A stretch of 32,215 bases of DNA from Alloascoidea africana (lineage: Eukaryota; Ascomycota; Alloascoideomycetes; Alloascoideales; Alloascoideaceae), in the NCBI GenBank assembly GCA_030581615.1, contig JAKTTT010000110.1, forward strand, positions 1-32,215, given 5' to 3'. A program made the position numbers and the translations under genes. This document shows positions 1 through 10,069 of this stretch, piece after piece (the stretch's first letter is position 1; each line of letters begins with the position of its first letter). The notes below the pieces were generated by a model. It had not been told where the DNA came from. It ran no database searches and worked only from the letters and a program-made list of their open reading frames with translations.

Positions 1-2
1 AC

Positions 3-248
3 GGCTCGGTCAGTTCGACCAGCAGCAGCATACCGATTCCCAAAGGAAGCAGCAATGGCAACGGAGGACCGTGTCTGACACCAGGACAGGGCAAAATGAA
101 ACCTTCTTTCTCTCCAACACCGCTCACTTCTTCATACACTCTGTCGCAATCGCACACTCCAATATCAGCACCAAAAGCTGTTAATGACGTTTCTATTTTA
201 GATTCATTCCTACATCATCCCATCCAGCTAGGAGAGAAACGCGACTAA
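3..248 (+). CDS. C-terminal fragment of an unknown Ser/Thr/Pro-rich protein
   Basis: The third frame is open from the first base of the window to a TAA at 246-248, giving 81 residues with no start in view. Composition is Ser/Thr/Pro/Gly-rich and looks disordered. It has several S/T-P sites of the kind proline-directed kinases use (CLTPGQ, SFSPTPLTS, SHTPIS) and ends in a more structured-looking tail (SILDSFLHHPIQLGEKRD). The other two + frames close within about 180 bases. After the stop the DNA becomes AT-rich non-coding sequence, as expected at a gene end. I do not recognise the protein. Many regulatory yeast proteins (kinases, transcription regulators) end like this, but no function can be assigned from this tail. 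Confidence 0.6.
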   Translation, partial: GSVSSTSSSIPIPKGSSNGNGGPCLTPGQGKMKPSFSPTPLTSSYTLSQSHTPISAPKAVNDVSILDSFLHHPIQLGEKRD

Positions 249-1846
249 TCATTTTTTGAGTTTTTTACCAATAGTCTTCTAGCCACAACTCGCGCCAGAA
301 GTTGTACGAAGTTTTTAAACGCTTTTCCGGTTTGTCTTACTGGAAAGCAAAGGAATGTATCATTATAAATCAATGGGTATTTTTATGTCTTCCCAAGCCC
401 CCTACTTTATTTTTTTATTGTTTTTATGGTTATTAGACTTTACTGATTTATATCTCTCATGCTGGTCCGTCGTTGAGGTTTCACAACCTCGTACATCTGG
501 GAGAAAGATACTGATTTGTGATCGTTATCAGTCTTGGTCTTTTATGCATGTGATACTAATAATGAGCCTTTTAAAAAAAGATATGGAGATGGACTGAGAT
601 TTTTTACTACTATTTTTAAGGATTTTTGAGTTAGTTTTTGTACTGTTTTTTGTTTTACTCAAGAATAACAAATATGGAAAAAGAAAAAGAAAAAAGGGGA
701 ACGGCTGAAATAGTTTAAAACAAGGTCTTTCACAATAAAGAAACATTTAAAGTTATTTAAAGTTACTGTAGGTTTCACAATTGTGTCAACCAGTTTTCTC
801 CTTGACATTGATAAGAGATGAAAATATAATCTGTTGCTTCACTAATTGTAACTAAAATGCTAACTTAATTCAGTTTTCGAATGCCATCATCACCACAAGT
901 GGAAACCACGCTTTTCTTCGTAGTGTGCTTTGGGGATAGAGCCCCGTATGTGTTTGAATGATTGTACTTTATTTGAGCAGCAGTCTGCTTCAGTTTTTAC
1001 CGAGACCGTTACTGGATTCAATAGTTCATATTCTTTAGGAGGCAATTGGCTCTATTTTACTGGAATAGTGTTTAGAAGGAATTCAGATCCCAAAGAAAAT
1101 TGACTGTTTGGTCTAAGGTTATGAGCGATAGCGACCAAAGTCGTTACGTTTCTATCTGGATCCAAAAAGTTTTCTTTTTAAACAAGTAGTAACTATTATA
1201 ATCCCCTATCCTCCACTGTATCAGAGGGCCTTGGTAGCTTACACTTTTCTACTGCTATTGGTTAGACCAATAACGTTATTTCTGTAAGACTGAAAGCTCT
1301 CGAGAAACATCCTGCTTGTTTGAACAGGAATTACTTTTTGTCCTTTTTGGGTATTCTTAGCTTAACGAAACATCCTGTATGAATAAAAGTTCAATGGTGA
1401 TGAGCGTCTCCTTGCTCTTGTGTCAATAGTGGTTCTATCTTGATTCAAAGAAGGATACTCTACTATATATGTTCGGTCATGATGAAAGTCTTTAGTGGAA
1501 CGGGAACATCCAAGTACTAGATAGTGTTTACAGGAATATGGGAGATAGAAAAGAAAGACATTGTTTTCAGTTCATCAAGATTATTGATAAGACATTGAAT
1601 GTGTCTTTCTGTGCTTAGCCAATGAGCATTTCAACTACTGTACAGTTGTCAGTGTCAAACTTCAGAACAGCTCCCTCCACAAGCTCCTTTTATTTTATAA
1701 GCCGATACGGTATAAATATTTATTCTTTGTACTCATCATCTCTATATTGATCTTTCTTTCATACATTTCTTGGTGATAAGAGAAATGAATCAAAACAGGT
1801 AAAAACAAAAAGCAGTGAAAACTATAAATATAAATGGCATGTCTTC
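249..1846. other. AT-rich intergenic spacer, no gene seen
   Basis: About 1.6 kb lies between the end of the partial first gene and the convergent 3' end of the carrier gene. The open frames here are short, mostly lack ATG starts or have random-looking composition. I found no tRNA A/B boxes. The motif GAAACATCCTG occurs twice about 60 bp apart (near 1303 and 1367), which may be chance. The spacer is long for convergent genes, so an unseen non-coding RNA cannot be excluded. Confidence 0.5.
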
Positions 1847-3997
1847 CTAATTCTTGACAAATTTATCCAAAAGGTTCTGGTTAACTTTTCCAAAGCCTTG
1901 ATCGACATCCAACAGTAACCTCAATGCACTTCTGCTCTTGAGGAACTTGAGACCCTGTCCACCGCTTTCGTAAATACCAACACCAGCTCTCTGTAACTGT
2001 CGATCCAAATCTTCACCAGTAGGATTTTTATACATTTCCTCGGTTTTGGCATGACCAGGAAGAGGGAAGAAAGAGTGCAACAACTCATAAGCTGCCAATG
2101 TACAACCGAATTGTGGCGAAGATCTCAAGATTCTGGCAATACCACCTTTGAAAAATGCTTTAAATCCTTCTTCCTTCCATATTGTTGTTGCCGCATGACG
2201 AAGTCCCGAGTATTGTGTTTGTCCCTCACGCGCTACGACCTGGAGACGAGTCTTTACAACATCACAAGGGGTTGTGAAATAAGCTGCAGGCATACCAGCA
2301 ATGGCACCAGCAGTCAAAAGCTGATACCAGTGAAGTTCCTTATTTGGTCCCTCACCAAAGTAGTCTCTCTTCAGGTGGGAATATGTCGGGAAGTAAATGG
2401 CAGAAAACGGAATATCTCTGAGTAAACATGCGCTGGCACCTTTGTAAAGTCCGAAGAATCCAAGATTTCGGCAGATCCAGATTGCACTGCGTTTAGTCTT
2501 CTGTGCTCCTGCTTTGATCATCTCACCTTGCACTTGAAGACGAATCTTGACAATTTCTAATGGGTTTGTGAACATTACCTGACAACCACCAGCTGAACCA
2601 CCAGCGACCAACTCCCAAGGAATCGGAACTTTGCCATCCTTATCTGCTGTTTTGCCTCTAATCAGATCATTGACGGTCAGCTTGATAGCCTTCTCGGGAG
2701 CTACACCAACCAACTGTGGAAGTAAACCAGAGTACAGGCCTCTAAATCCTTCTCTGCTGACCACTTTCTTGGCACAATCCCAAGAGTTTTTGTACATCAA
2801 TTCTCCGCCAACAGTTGATCTCTGGTTTTGCATTCGTGTCTTGACGAGATCAATTGGATAGACAACTGTGGCACCAAAAGCACCAGCCACCGCTCCAAGT
2901 CCAAAATTGTAAGCTGACTCGAAAACTTCACTCAGGAATGACTTTGGGTCCTTTGTCACATTTCTAGCAGTCTCGATTTTATGCAATTCCGCCAGTCTGA
3001 AAAGTGTTTCTGGGTCCTGATAAGAAGGGTCAATAACTTTTCTGAAATCGTCCAGCTTCAGCCTGTCCTGGTGAGATGGATCTTGCTTGTCCAATCCAGC
3101 GAAAAAGAATAGGATATCAATTTCTAAAGGAGTGAAAATGGCAAATCTTGTGGATCTGGCAATTTCATTAATCAACAGTTGCTTTGAAATCAACCCATCC
3201 TTTGTCTTTGCAGAGGCCTGTTTTGCAATGTAATCGACGAGATCCGAATGATTCAGAACGTTTAAAAGTGCTCTGGTGGTGGAGTAAGAAATCCTTTCCG
3301 AGTTTGTGAGTTTGGGCAAGCTATCAAGATTCTGCAACACCTGCGGAGATGCCTTATGCGAAGCGGTTTGCAAAATGAGCTCTTTGAACTGCTCCACACT
3401 GATAGAGCCAGTATTGTCTTTATCATAATGGACAAACCCTTGTCTAACTCTTTCCCCAAGAATGCCAGCTACAAGTTGTGAAAAGTCTCTATACGAAAGG
3501 TTATGAGGTCTTTGCTTGGTACCTAGGTAGAGCTGAGACCATTGCGACTGCCAGTCAAAAGGCAATGTATCCTCAGATTTGTTGTCGTTAAACTGGGACC
3601 TAAACTCCTCAGGGGTAACTTTTCCGTCTCCGTCTTTATCGAAAAATCGAAAGGCAATTTCAAAGTCGGCATTCTGTGAGGAGAGTAAATTTTCGAACCC
3701 CACCCAGTCTTCCAGGGTTATAAAGCCTTTTGAGTCTGTGTCTGCGATCGAAAAAAGAACACCAAACGAACTCCGGGAAATCCTAGAGTAATCAAACTTT
3801 TCTGGGGCGATTGCGTCGATAAAGTCATTTGGTGACATGACCTGCTGTCCGCCAACAGACTTGGAAGCGTACTTTTTAAATATCTCATCTGGTTGAGGAG
3901 GCTGCTTCTTTTGGCTGAGCTTTGGGAGAGCCATATTGGTGGTTGTAGAGGTCGAAGTAGAAGAGATGGCTGGATCAAGAGACAGAGACGGGATCAT
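1847..3997 (-). CDS. AGC1: Mitochondrial aspartate/glutamate carrier with N-terminal EF-hands
   Basis: A 716-residue protein of the mitochondrial carrier family. It should exchange aspartate for glutamate across the inner membrane, supporting the malate-aspartate shuttle. The N-terminal half holds EF-hand loops: DTDSKGFITLED (about residues 86-97), DKDGDGKVTPEE (120-131) and a weaker DKDNTGSISVEQ near 199. The C-terminal half has three carrier repeats with the signatures PIDLVKTRMQ, PLEIVKIRLQ and PCDVVKTRLQ, followed by the C-terminal helix region typical of aralar/citrin. The length is close to human aralar (about 680 aa). Saccharomyces Agc1, as I recall, lacks recognisable EF-hands, so this is the metazoan-like architecture. 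The start is the ATG at 3997; an in-frame TTG lies six codons upstream, and a second ATG at 3934 is possible. A CTTTATAAAG element lies about 35 bp upstream. Substrate is inferred from architecture. Confidence 0.92.
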   Translation of the reverse strand: MIPSLSLDPAISSTSTSTTTNMALPKLSQKKQPPQPDEIFKKYASKSVGGQQVMSPNDFIDAIAPEKFDYSRISRSSFGVLFSIADTDSKGFITLEDWVGFENLLSSQNADFEIAFRFFDKDGDGKVTPEEFRSQFNDNKSEDTLPFDWQSQWSQLYLGTKQRPHNLSYRDFSQLVAGILGERVRQGFVHYDKDNTGSISVEQFKELILQTASHKASPQVLQNLDSLPKLTNSERISYSTTRALLNVLNHSDLVDYIAKQASAKTKDGLISKQLLINEIARSTRFAIFTPLEIDILFFFAGLDKQDPSHQDRLKLDDFRKVIDPSYQDPETLFRLAELHKIETARNVTKDPKSFLSEVFESAYNFGLGAVAGAFGATVVYPIDLVKTRMQNQRSTVGGELMYKNSWDCAKKVVSREGFRGLYSGLLPQLVGVAPEKAIKLTVNDLIRGKTADKDGKVPIPWELVAGGSAGGCQVMFTNPLEIVKIRLQVQGEMIKAGAQKTKRSAIWICRNLGFFGLYKGASACLLRDIPFSAIYFPTYSHLKRDYFGEGPNKELHWYQLLTAGAIAGMPAAYFTTPCDVVKTRLQVVAREGQTQYSGLRHAATTIWKEEGFKAFFKGGIARILRSSPQFGCTLAAYELLHSFFPLPGHAKTEEMYKNPTGEDLDRQLQRAGVGIYESGGQGLKFLKSRSALRLLLDVDQGFGKVNQNLLDKFVKN

Positions 3998-4873
3998 TTC
4001 TTCTTTTTTTCGCAACTGGCGTTCTTTTCTACTTTATAAAGATATCAAATTTCGATTTCTTTCTTGCAAAGAGAGTGAAAAATATAATAAATAATTATTC
4101 GCTGAACAGCGCACGGTCTGAATGCGTTTCGTAAATCACCTTCTCCTTCACCACTTTGTTGTAAGCTTTATTTACCTATTTGTCTTTTCCCTACTACCAC
4201 GTAGAAACTGTGAGGAAAGATAGATGGTTGAGTGTCGAGGACTGAAAGCCAAAAGCTCTAAAAATTCAGGAACAAAGAAGGTAAATAAAATAGAGCGAAG
4301 CGATGAAGCCATTCTTGCTTTTTATGTATTGAGCCTTAGAATAGTGTGCCGGAGAATACTTGATTGAATCTCTGCAGCGATAGTCCTTTGCATGTTTCCC
4401 GCACCAGTGTTCTGTCTTTCATTTTCATCCAGAGACAATTCCTGTACTCGCATTTGGACACAAACCGATCTAGGATTATTATCATCAGATCACCTCATTC
4501 GTCTGCTTCATTAACTAAGGTGAAAATGCCTCAGATTTGTATCAACTGTTTGATAATATTCAATTAGTTTTCCATAAACGTAGGATACAGAGACACATTC
4601 CCATTCTCATGGGTCTTGCGTTCGCCAGAGCCATGATTTTTCTGGTATGGATTCAAAGATACACACGCCCTCCCCCACTACCCCACATCGGGCTATATTA
4701 TGAAATATAATATTCGCTTCCAACTCCCAGATCTGAGGAGGGTTTACCAGGCCGAATTGGTTGGATGGGAGGAAAGCTGGAGTCAAGAAAAGTAGTCAAA
4801 AGATGCCACCTCGGATTGCCTGCCTTGTAAGGCTAACCTTTCTCCTAAGGATCTCATTTGTTTTCCCTCGAAA

Positions 4874-4893
4874 TCAGTGATTCTGATCACTGA
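4874..4893. repeat. Short perfect inverted repeat (hairpin)
   Basis: TCAGTGAT, a TCTG loop, then ATCACTGA: an 8-bp perfect stem with a 4-base loop in intergenic DNA. It could be a palindromic protein-binding site or chance. Confidence 0.5.
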
Positions 4894-5426
4894 ATATTAA
4901 AGCGCTTAAAAACAGAGAATATGAAAGAACAGAAGCAAAAAAAAAAAAAGACAAATCCCTAGAGGCTGTCCTAGAAGAGAATACTGCTTAACTGCATATT
5001 TTTGCAAACCATCCCACAAAAAAAGTCCCACACCCATGAACCGAAGCATTGGACTTTTTAGTTCTACAAGTGTCCGATAATGGAGAGATTCGATTCCAAC
5101 ACATGATTTCCTCATGTCACATCGGTCCAGGCTGAAGCTACTCGGCCAAGAATTTGACGTTTGACAAGCAAGATCTAACCGATAAGATGCACCGACCAGA
5201 ACAAGTAGAACAGGCTTCCCCTCAAATCCCGCTGAAGAAGTTCCCTTTGCCCCTTATTCCTTTTATCTTGACTCTCCAAAGGGGAAATCACCGGCTGACG
5301 CAGAGACCCAAAATTCACCGTGCTAAAATAGGTCAAAGGGCAAAAGGCATGAAGTTTCATCACGCCACAACTTGCTTCCAGAAGAGAGGGCTGTGTCTCT
5401 GATGACATCACCGCTGGCGCGAGTCC

Positions 5427-5450
5427 CATCTCATCTCATCTCATCTCATC
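5427..5450. repeat. TCATC pentanucleotide microsatellite
   Basis: Nearly five tandem copies of TCATC, running into CGCGC. The edge reads CTCATCGC, which resembles the yeast PAC element (GCGATGAG) on the other strand. No ribosome-biogenesis gene starts nearby, so I treat it as a simple repeat. Confidence 0.6.
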
Positions 5451-5964
5451 GCGCACAGCTCATCACGTCAATTTTTCGCTTTAATAATGGGAGAAGAAAA
5501 AACCCGAGAAGTTAAACCATATCAAAGCTACAAGAGCTTGCCAAATGGACTTTCCAGTCTAGAGCTACATACTTTTATTATCACCTTATACTATTTCTGA
5601 CTACGATACATCTATTATAACAGCAATAAATAAAAGGCAAATTACAAACTATTCAAAAGATTATCATCATTTCAAGATTCGGGTTTTTAATAGTCATAAC
5701 AATAAATAGGTAGATACTTAAATCTATATGGTTGTACAATTACAGTACTCTTTGGTTTCCATCTAAAGTAGGTTCATAAAAGTTTTGGAGAACTGTTATT
5801 AAAGACATCGACTAACAGTCCTCTCAAACATAATAGAATATAAAAAAGGTATGTATCGTTCATAAGTCATTATTTGTCTTTTGAAGAAGAAAGCAAGAAA
5901 AAACACAAAAACAAAATTGATGCGACAGATCTTTTACCGTCAATTACCTACCATCTTTGGACAC

Positions 5965-8900
5965 TCAGAGATACATTTCATCGCACTGAACTTTACATCT
6001 CCCGAGACTTCTTTCAACACAGTTGTTTAATAGCCTAACCATTTCATTTAAAATCTCCCAGTATAGGCCATTAACACCATCAATCCCAGATGAAGAGGCT
6101 GAGGCACTATCAGATAGTCTCATACATTCCACCAGCTTGTTTATTACCAGCAGTAAAAGTCCTACTGTCCAGTTTTTGTGTCTTGTCATCAAGAGACCAT
6201 TAGATAGAATTATGACACCCTCATAATAGTTAAAGTTTTTGCTTCTTTCGTTCCCATCTTTTTGTAGTTGTGTATGTATATGTAAAGCATAGGAAGTTAT
6301 GTCCTGCTGGATTTGTTTGAGATAGTTAATACCACTGATTTTTTCCCTTACAACCGGCCCGCGTTTTGCCATTCCGATTCCTTGGACAACTTGCTGTTGC
6401 TGGCCTAGGTCTTGGCATGGAGAAACTTGAGCATGTACTTGAGATTGAGTCTGAGAGTTTTCAGCACCTATCATTGGCAAGTTCCCATTCATGATGAGAA
6501 CATTCATAGAGTCATTCATGGCTATATTGACATTTAGGTTTTTTTCATTGGACATGACACAATTTTGAGGCAGATCGGTAGAGTTCATAACCGGATCAAA
6601 CTCTTCTGGACCTTCATGGCAATACCCATAAGCCCATACCAACAAACCGCAGATGGCGATCGAGTAGAGTGTCTTGCCACAGGGAAGACCAAAAGGAAGT
6701 GGTCCCTCCGATGTCAAATAATTTGCTCCAAAAATATCATCCTCGACCTGGTTATCCTTAACCAAATCAAGCTCTTTGCCCTCTACAAACATTCTTATCA
6801 GACTTTCGTACCGCGTTTGTTCATCACCTTTGAGAAAAATGCTACTCAATACCATGAGACTGTGCATCAAAGTCAATTGCCCATTTAGTCCTGTGGCCCA
6901 CTTAGATATCCTATCCTTAGCATTCTGCCACATCTTTGAATCTACTGACTGGTTCAACATAGATGGTGCACCTGCATAAATCTGGAGATCATGAAGACGA
7001 ACTTTAAGACCAATAACTCCAGAATGGAAGAGTAAAGTATCAGGTCCACTAATGCCTTGTTTTGTTGACCATGGATTGAAATACCAGGACGATAAAGCAG
7101 GAGCTAAAGTTTCTTTCCATCTGGTTTCATAGCTGCTTTTATTCTTCTTAAGCTGGGAAGGTCCATATTGATGAGTACTCGGGAACAGGCTATGTTGCAC
7201 TTGACTTGAATACTTTTGTAACTGCATAGAACCAGTATTTGAGGTCCACCCAAGAGAAGATACCTGTAGTTCTTGTTGTTGCAATTGATAGGAAACTGCA
7301 AGGAGACCAGCAAATAGGATCTCGTGTCCAAAACGACAAGTTCTTATTCTCGTGTAGTTCTCATTCAGAATGTCTTTTAGACTACCCAAAAAGGAACATG
7401 AGTGCAAGTCCAAAAACCGGGAAGACTCTGGAGACATTCCCGCTGCTGGAGATCCAGAATCACATTGGTTAACCTCCCAGGCTTCATCACTACAGGGCAA
7501 ATTCAATCTGATCTCGTTGATTGACAAAATCATGGCGTGAGAAAACAATATTGCGTCAAATACATCAATGTAGAAGCAGAAAAAAGCGACTCTTTTAGTC
7601 TCCTCATTCTTAATCCACTTGTGCCATGAGCTTTTGTCTGGAGGCTTTGCTGTTGAGCTTAAATCATCAAGAACATTAGACCCCCGTCTTTCTTCCCCAT
7701 TTTCATTGAGGTTGCTGGTAGCATTTTCTTTCCCTTCCTCATCATCCTCATTCACCCCGAGTAATGCACTTGACCGTCTCAGCAGTTGTATTGTGGTTCC
7801 ATGGTGCAGATATCCTCGTTCATGCAGAACTCTATCGCCCATATTCTTCTCATAGTACTCGAGCAAGGCGAGTCCCTGGATGACCCAAAGCGCAGCAGGG
7901 GGTTGGAATTCATCCACGCTGAACAAAAGCCATCGCAGATTAGTGCAAATTATTTTTGCAAGGTTAACATTGTTGAACTGTGTAGGGTTTAAGGCTTGTT
8001 CATAGGCGATTCCAATCAAGATAATCGACCAGAGTAGTGGACCAGGAGTACTATCTGATCTAAACGTAGGCTTGTACAGGATTGGGAATTTTGGATGGAA
8101 GTAGCACCAGTAGTTTGAAACATATTTCTGAAAGGCCGGGACCGAGATCAAGTTGGCGTAGTTTGAAGATGTCGGCGTGTTTGATACCGCAGTTGCAGAC
8201 AGACCGCTGCTCGCTTCAAACTGGAGCCGAAGCGTGGGCTCCACGGTAGGTAGCAGCGTCAAGATCGCCATGACCTTGTACTCACTGATCAGGGCATCAG
8301 CCTGGTTCGGGGGAGTTGGAGGAGATAGTCGCTGGGGGATGTAGATAGGCGTCTGGACATTGGAGAATATGGAGAAAGGGTACTGTTCGTTGAAGTAGCC
8401 GTTCAGAGCGGCCGAGTCCTGGTAGTGCTTAGCTCCATAAACCCGTGGCTGGTGTTGCGAAGACGAAACGGGAGTGTAAAACGAGTTTGTGGGGTTGGCG
8501 CTATTGCGGCGAGCCGAGCCGTCGTTGCTGACTTCAGACGGCGTAGCGGAAGAGGGCCCGGTGAAGAGCCAGGCCATCAGGTCCAGGTCCGTGCAAGAGG
8601 GAAACGAATGGGGCGTGCGGATTTGGTTGGAGAAGCATGGGCCAGGAGACATGCCCAGCTCCAGCGGCTCCAGCGGTTCCAGCGGTTCCAGCGGCTCCAG
8701 TGGCTCCAGCGGCTCCACCGGGGGCTCTTGAACCAGCGGCAGAGCAGGACGAGGAGGACGAGGAGGAGGAGGAACAGGCTCCATCTGCGTCTGGGACGGG
8801 GGCTCTTTTCGAGGTTGGCTGAGCAGGCAGTTGAAGCCATGCTCAGAGGCACCTTTCCATTGAATGTCGCCAGCGGGCGCCATCACCAGGCTATTGACCT

Positions 8901-9324
8901 CTGCTTTAAAAGGGCTGTTCACATCCTGAGAAGCGTCCTGTCTCGCCGTGTCAGTGGTGGTCTTGCGTCTTTTGTACTTTCTCTTCCCGTTCGGCCCCTT
9001 GGCTGCACTGTTTTCAAGAGCCTGTGCCTGTCTGAACTTTCTGGCTTCGTGCCGCTTCAAGTGCCGCTGGAGAAGATCATCGCGCACAAACTTCTTGGGA
9101 CAGGCTGGCCATGTACACTGGTATATTTCCTTTGGATAATCTAAAATAGAGTTAGTACCGGTTGACGTGTTTGTGGGTGGGTGGGATGATCTTGACATAC
9201 GGTTCAGTTGGTGTCTTTGCAAGTGCTCGAACCTCGTGAAGCGCTTTCCGCAGTCCTGGTAGTCACAGGTGAAAACCTTCGAGGGTCGCCGCTTCACTGG
9301 GAGATTGGTATCTTTGGACCTCAT
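5965..9324 (-). CDS. C2H2 zinc-finger transcription factor with fungal-specific regulatory domain
   Basis: Likely a sequence-specific nuclear regulator. The gene has two exons, 9324-9201 and 9140-5965, with an intron at 9141-9200, giving 1099 residues after splicing. The N-terminus carries two C2H2 fingers: CDYQDCGKRFTRFEHLQRHQ (its last His is completed by splicing) and CTWPACPKKFVRDDLLQRHL. A Lys/Arg-rich NLS-like stretch (GKRKYKRRK) follows. Next comes a proline-rich linker with a Pro-Leu-Glu tandem repeat. From about residue 370 lies a fungal-specific transcription factor middle homology region (YFHPKFPILYKPTF). The C-terminus is long, with a Gln-rich part. The unspliced frame is fully open, so a naive gene call keeps 20 spurious residues and destroys the first finger. 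This architecture resembles Klf1/Rsf2-type regulators, but I cannot assign an orthologue. It is divergent from LCP5. Confidence 0.88.
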   Translation of the reverse strand: MRSKDTNLPVKRRPSKVFTCDYQDCGKRFTRFEHLQRHQLNRMSRSSHPPTNTSTGTNSILDYPKEIYQCTWPACPKKFVRDDLLQRHLKRHEARKFRQAQALENSAAKGPNGKRKYKRRKTTTDTARQDASQDVNSPFKAEVNSLVMAPAGDIQWKGASEHGFNCLLSQPRKEPPSQTQMEPVPPPPRPPRPALPLVQEPPVEPLEPLEPLEPLEPLEPLELGMSPGPCFSNQIRTPHSFPSCTDLDLMAWLFTGPSSATPSEVSNDGSARRNSANPTNSFYTPVSSSQHQPRVYGAKHYQDSAALNGYFNEQYPFSIFSNVQTPIYIPQRLSPPTPPNQADALISEYKVMAILTLLPTVEPTLRLQFEASSGLSATAVSNTPTSSNYANLISVPAFQKYVSNYWCYFHPKFPILYKPTFRSDSTPGPLLWSIILIGIAYEQALNPTQFNNVNLAKIICTNLRWLLFSVDEFQPPAALWVIQGLALLEYYEKNMGDRVLHERGYLHHGTTIQLLRRSSALLGVNEDDEEGKENATSNLNENGEERRGSNVLDDLSSTAKPPDKSSWHKWIKNEETKRVAFFCFYIDVFDAILFSHAMILSINEIRLNLPCSDEAWEVNQCDSGSPAAGMSPESSRFLDLHSCSFLGSLKDILNENYTRIRTCRFGHEILFAGLLAVSYQLQQQELQVSSLGWTSNTGSMQLQKYSSQVQHSLFPSTHQYGPSQLKKNKSSYETRWKETLAPALSSWYFNPWSTKQGISGPDTLLFHSGVIGLKVRLHDLQIYAGAPSMLNQSVDSKMWQNAKDRISKWATGLNGQLTLMHSLMVLSSIFLKGDEQTRYESLIRMFVEGKELDLVKDNQVEDDIFGANYLTSEGPLPFGLPCGKTLYSIAICGLLVWAYGYCHEGPEEFDPVMNSTDLPQNCVMSNEKNLNVNIAMNDSMNVLIMNGNLPMIGAENSQTQSQVHAQVSPCQDLGQQQQVVQGIGMAKRGPVVREKISGINYLKQIQQDITSYALHIHTQLQKDGNERSKNFNYYEGVIILSNGLLMTRHKNWTVGLLLLVINKLVECMRLSDSASASSSGIDGVNGLYWEILNEMVRLLNNCVERSLGRCKVQCDEMYL
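8659..8721. repeat. 9-bp tandem repeat inside the transcription factor gene
   Basis: Seven 9-bp units of CTCCAGCGG with single-base variants (the last unit is diverged) encode a Pro-Leu-Glu tandem repeat in the linker of the factor. Copy number is likely to vary between strains by slippage, changing linker length without shifting frame. Confidence 0.85.
9141..9200 (-). other. 60-nt intron splitting the first zinc finger
   Basis: On the minus strand the donor is GTATGT, the branch site is TACTAAC and the acceptor is TTTTAG. Splicing joins AAC C to AT TAT, creating a CAT codon. This supplies the final zinc-binding His of finger 1 and gives the canonical fungal pattern HLQRHQLNH. The intron length is a multiple of three and it contains no in-frame stop. 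Confidence 0.93.
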
Positions 9325-10069
9325 TGGGAGCGCAAAAGAGTAGCGGTAGCAGGGGTGGGCAGAGAGAAGGGAGAGGGTGGGTGGGTATTATATTTTGTAC
9401 TAGTGCATTGGAAGTGAGAGTTTGGCAAAAAGCAGACCCCGCAGTACCAATGGGCTGAAAGGCAGACCGGGATCGAGCGAGAAAGGGCAAAATGATCAGA
9501 AAAGATCGAGAAAGAGCAGAGAGAGCAAATGTGGACGAAAAGACGGGACGTGACAGAGAAGAAAGCAGAGCTGGGCATTATAAAAAGGACTCGAGGCCAT
9601 TTTCGCGAAAAGGCCAGGGCCAAGGCGCATCCCCCAGATTCTCTCCACAGAAGCTCCTGCTGGCTTTTCTGCGGTCCTGATGCTCACCAGGTCCACCAGA
9701 GAAGCTCTTCGCCGGCGGCTGTATTCAAAAGACGGATAAAATAAAGCCAGGTCTTATAATTAATCCCGTCCCACTTCCCCGGGTGCCAGGTGCGGCCCTC
9801 CAAAATAACCAGTTTGCCGCTGTCCTGCTCTCACAACCATCTACATGGTGTCAGGAAACCCTTCCCGTATTAAAATGACCCGTTTCCTTGTCAACTCGCT
9901 CCTTTTACTCTCCTTGCTCCAATTTTCAAGCTTTAACTCTCCGCCGATTATCCCCGACAGGGCTCGGGAAAGGGCGGGTAACCCTCTACATCTCCCCTTC
10001 ACTCACCGATTTTTTTAACTTTCAATTTTTGATCAAGCATTTTTGGGACATACGAACCAAAAAAAAAAA
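9325..10069. promoter_or_regulatory. Divergent promoter between the zinc-finger gene and LCP5
   Basis: 745 bp separate the two divergent starts. A TATAAAAA element sits at 9579-9586 on the + strand, and an ATATAA-like element (near 9388-9393) reads toward the zinc-finger gene. The LCP5 ATG is directly preceded by an A-tract, common just 5' of yeast starts. Open frames in this stretch are short, lack ATG starts or are repetitive. I did not find clear PAC elements, although LCP5 is a ribosome-biogenesis gene. Confidence 0.5.

Larger units (their letters stand above)
3998..5964. other. Intergenic region upstream of AGC1, downstream of the zinc-finger gene
   Basis: About 2 kb without a convincing gene. 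Its AGC1-proximal part (about 3998-4300) should hold the carrier promoter. It contains an 8-bp-stem inverted repeat (4874-4893), an A-tract near 4938 and a TCATC pentanucleotide repeat (5427-5450). The open frames of 65-85 codons here have no recognisable similarity and random-looking composition. The AT-rich stretch 5560-5960 is probably the 3' UTR and terminator of the zinc-finger gene. No tRNA or snoRNA was recognised. Confidence 0.5.

Noticed and set aside
355-597. 80-codon + strand frame in the first spacer
   Set aside because: Short, AT-driven Phe/Leu-rich composition and no similarity. Judged chance.
1385-1500. C/D-box snoRNA candidate (GTGATGAGC, CATGATGAA)
   Set aside because: No D box (CTGA) at a suitable distance and no terminal stem.
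5080-5115. tRNA B-box-like GATTCGATTCC
   Set aside because: No A box, no cloverleaf stems and no downstream T-run at the right place.
5445-5452. PAC-like ribosome-biogenesis element (CTCATCGC)
   Set aside because: It is the edge of a TCATC microsatellite and no ribosome-biogenesis gene starts within 1 kb.
8425-9144. Long + strand open frame (239 codons) opposite the zinc-finger gene
   Set aside because: It is antisense to a well-supported transcription factor. Its length comes from the 9-bp repeat and local GC-rich composition, and the product is Arg-rich with no family resemblance.
10043-10069. Longer LCP5 N-terminus
   Set aside because: The extension begins at a TTG in the A-rich leader; the first ATG in frame is 10070.
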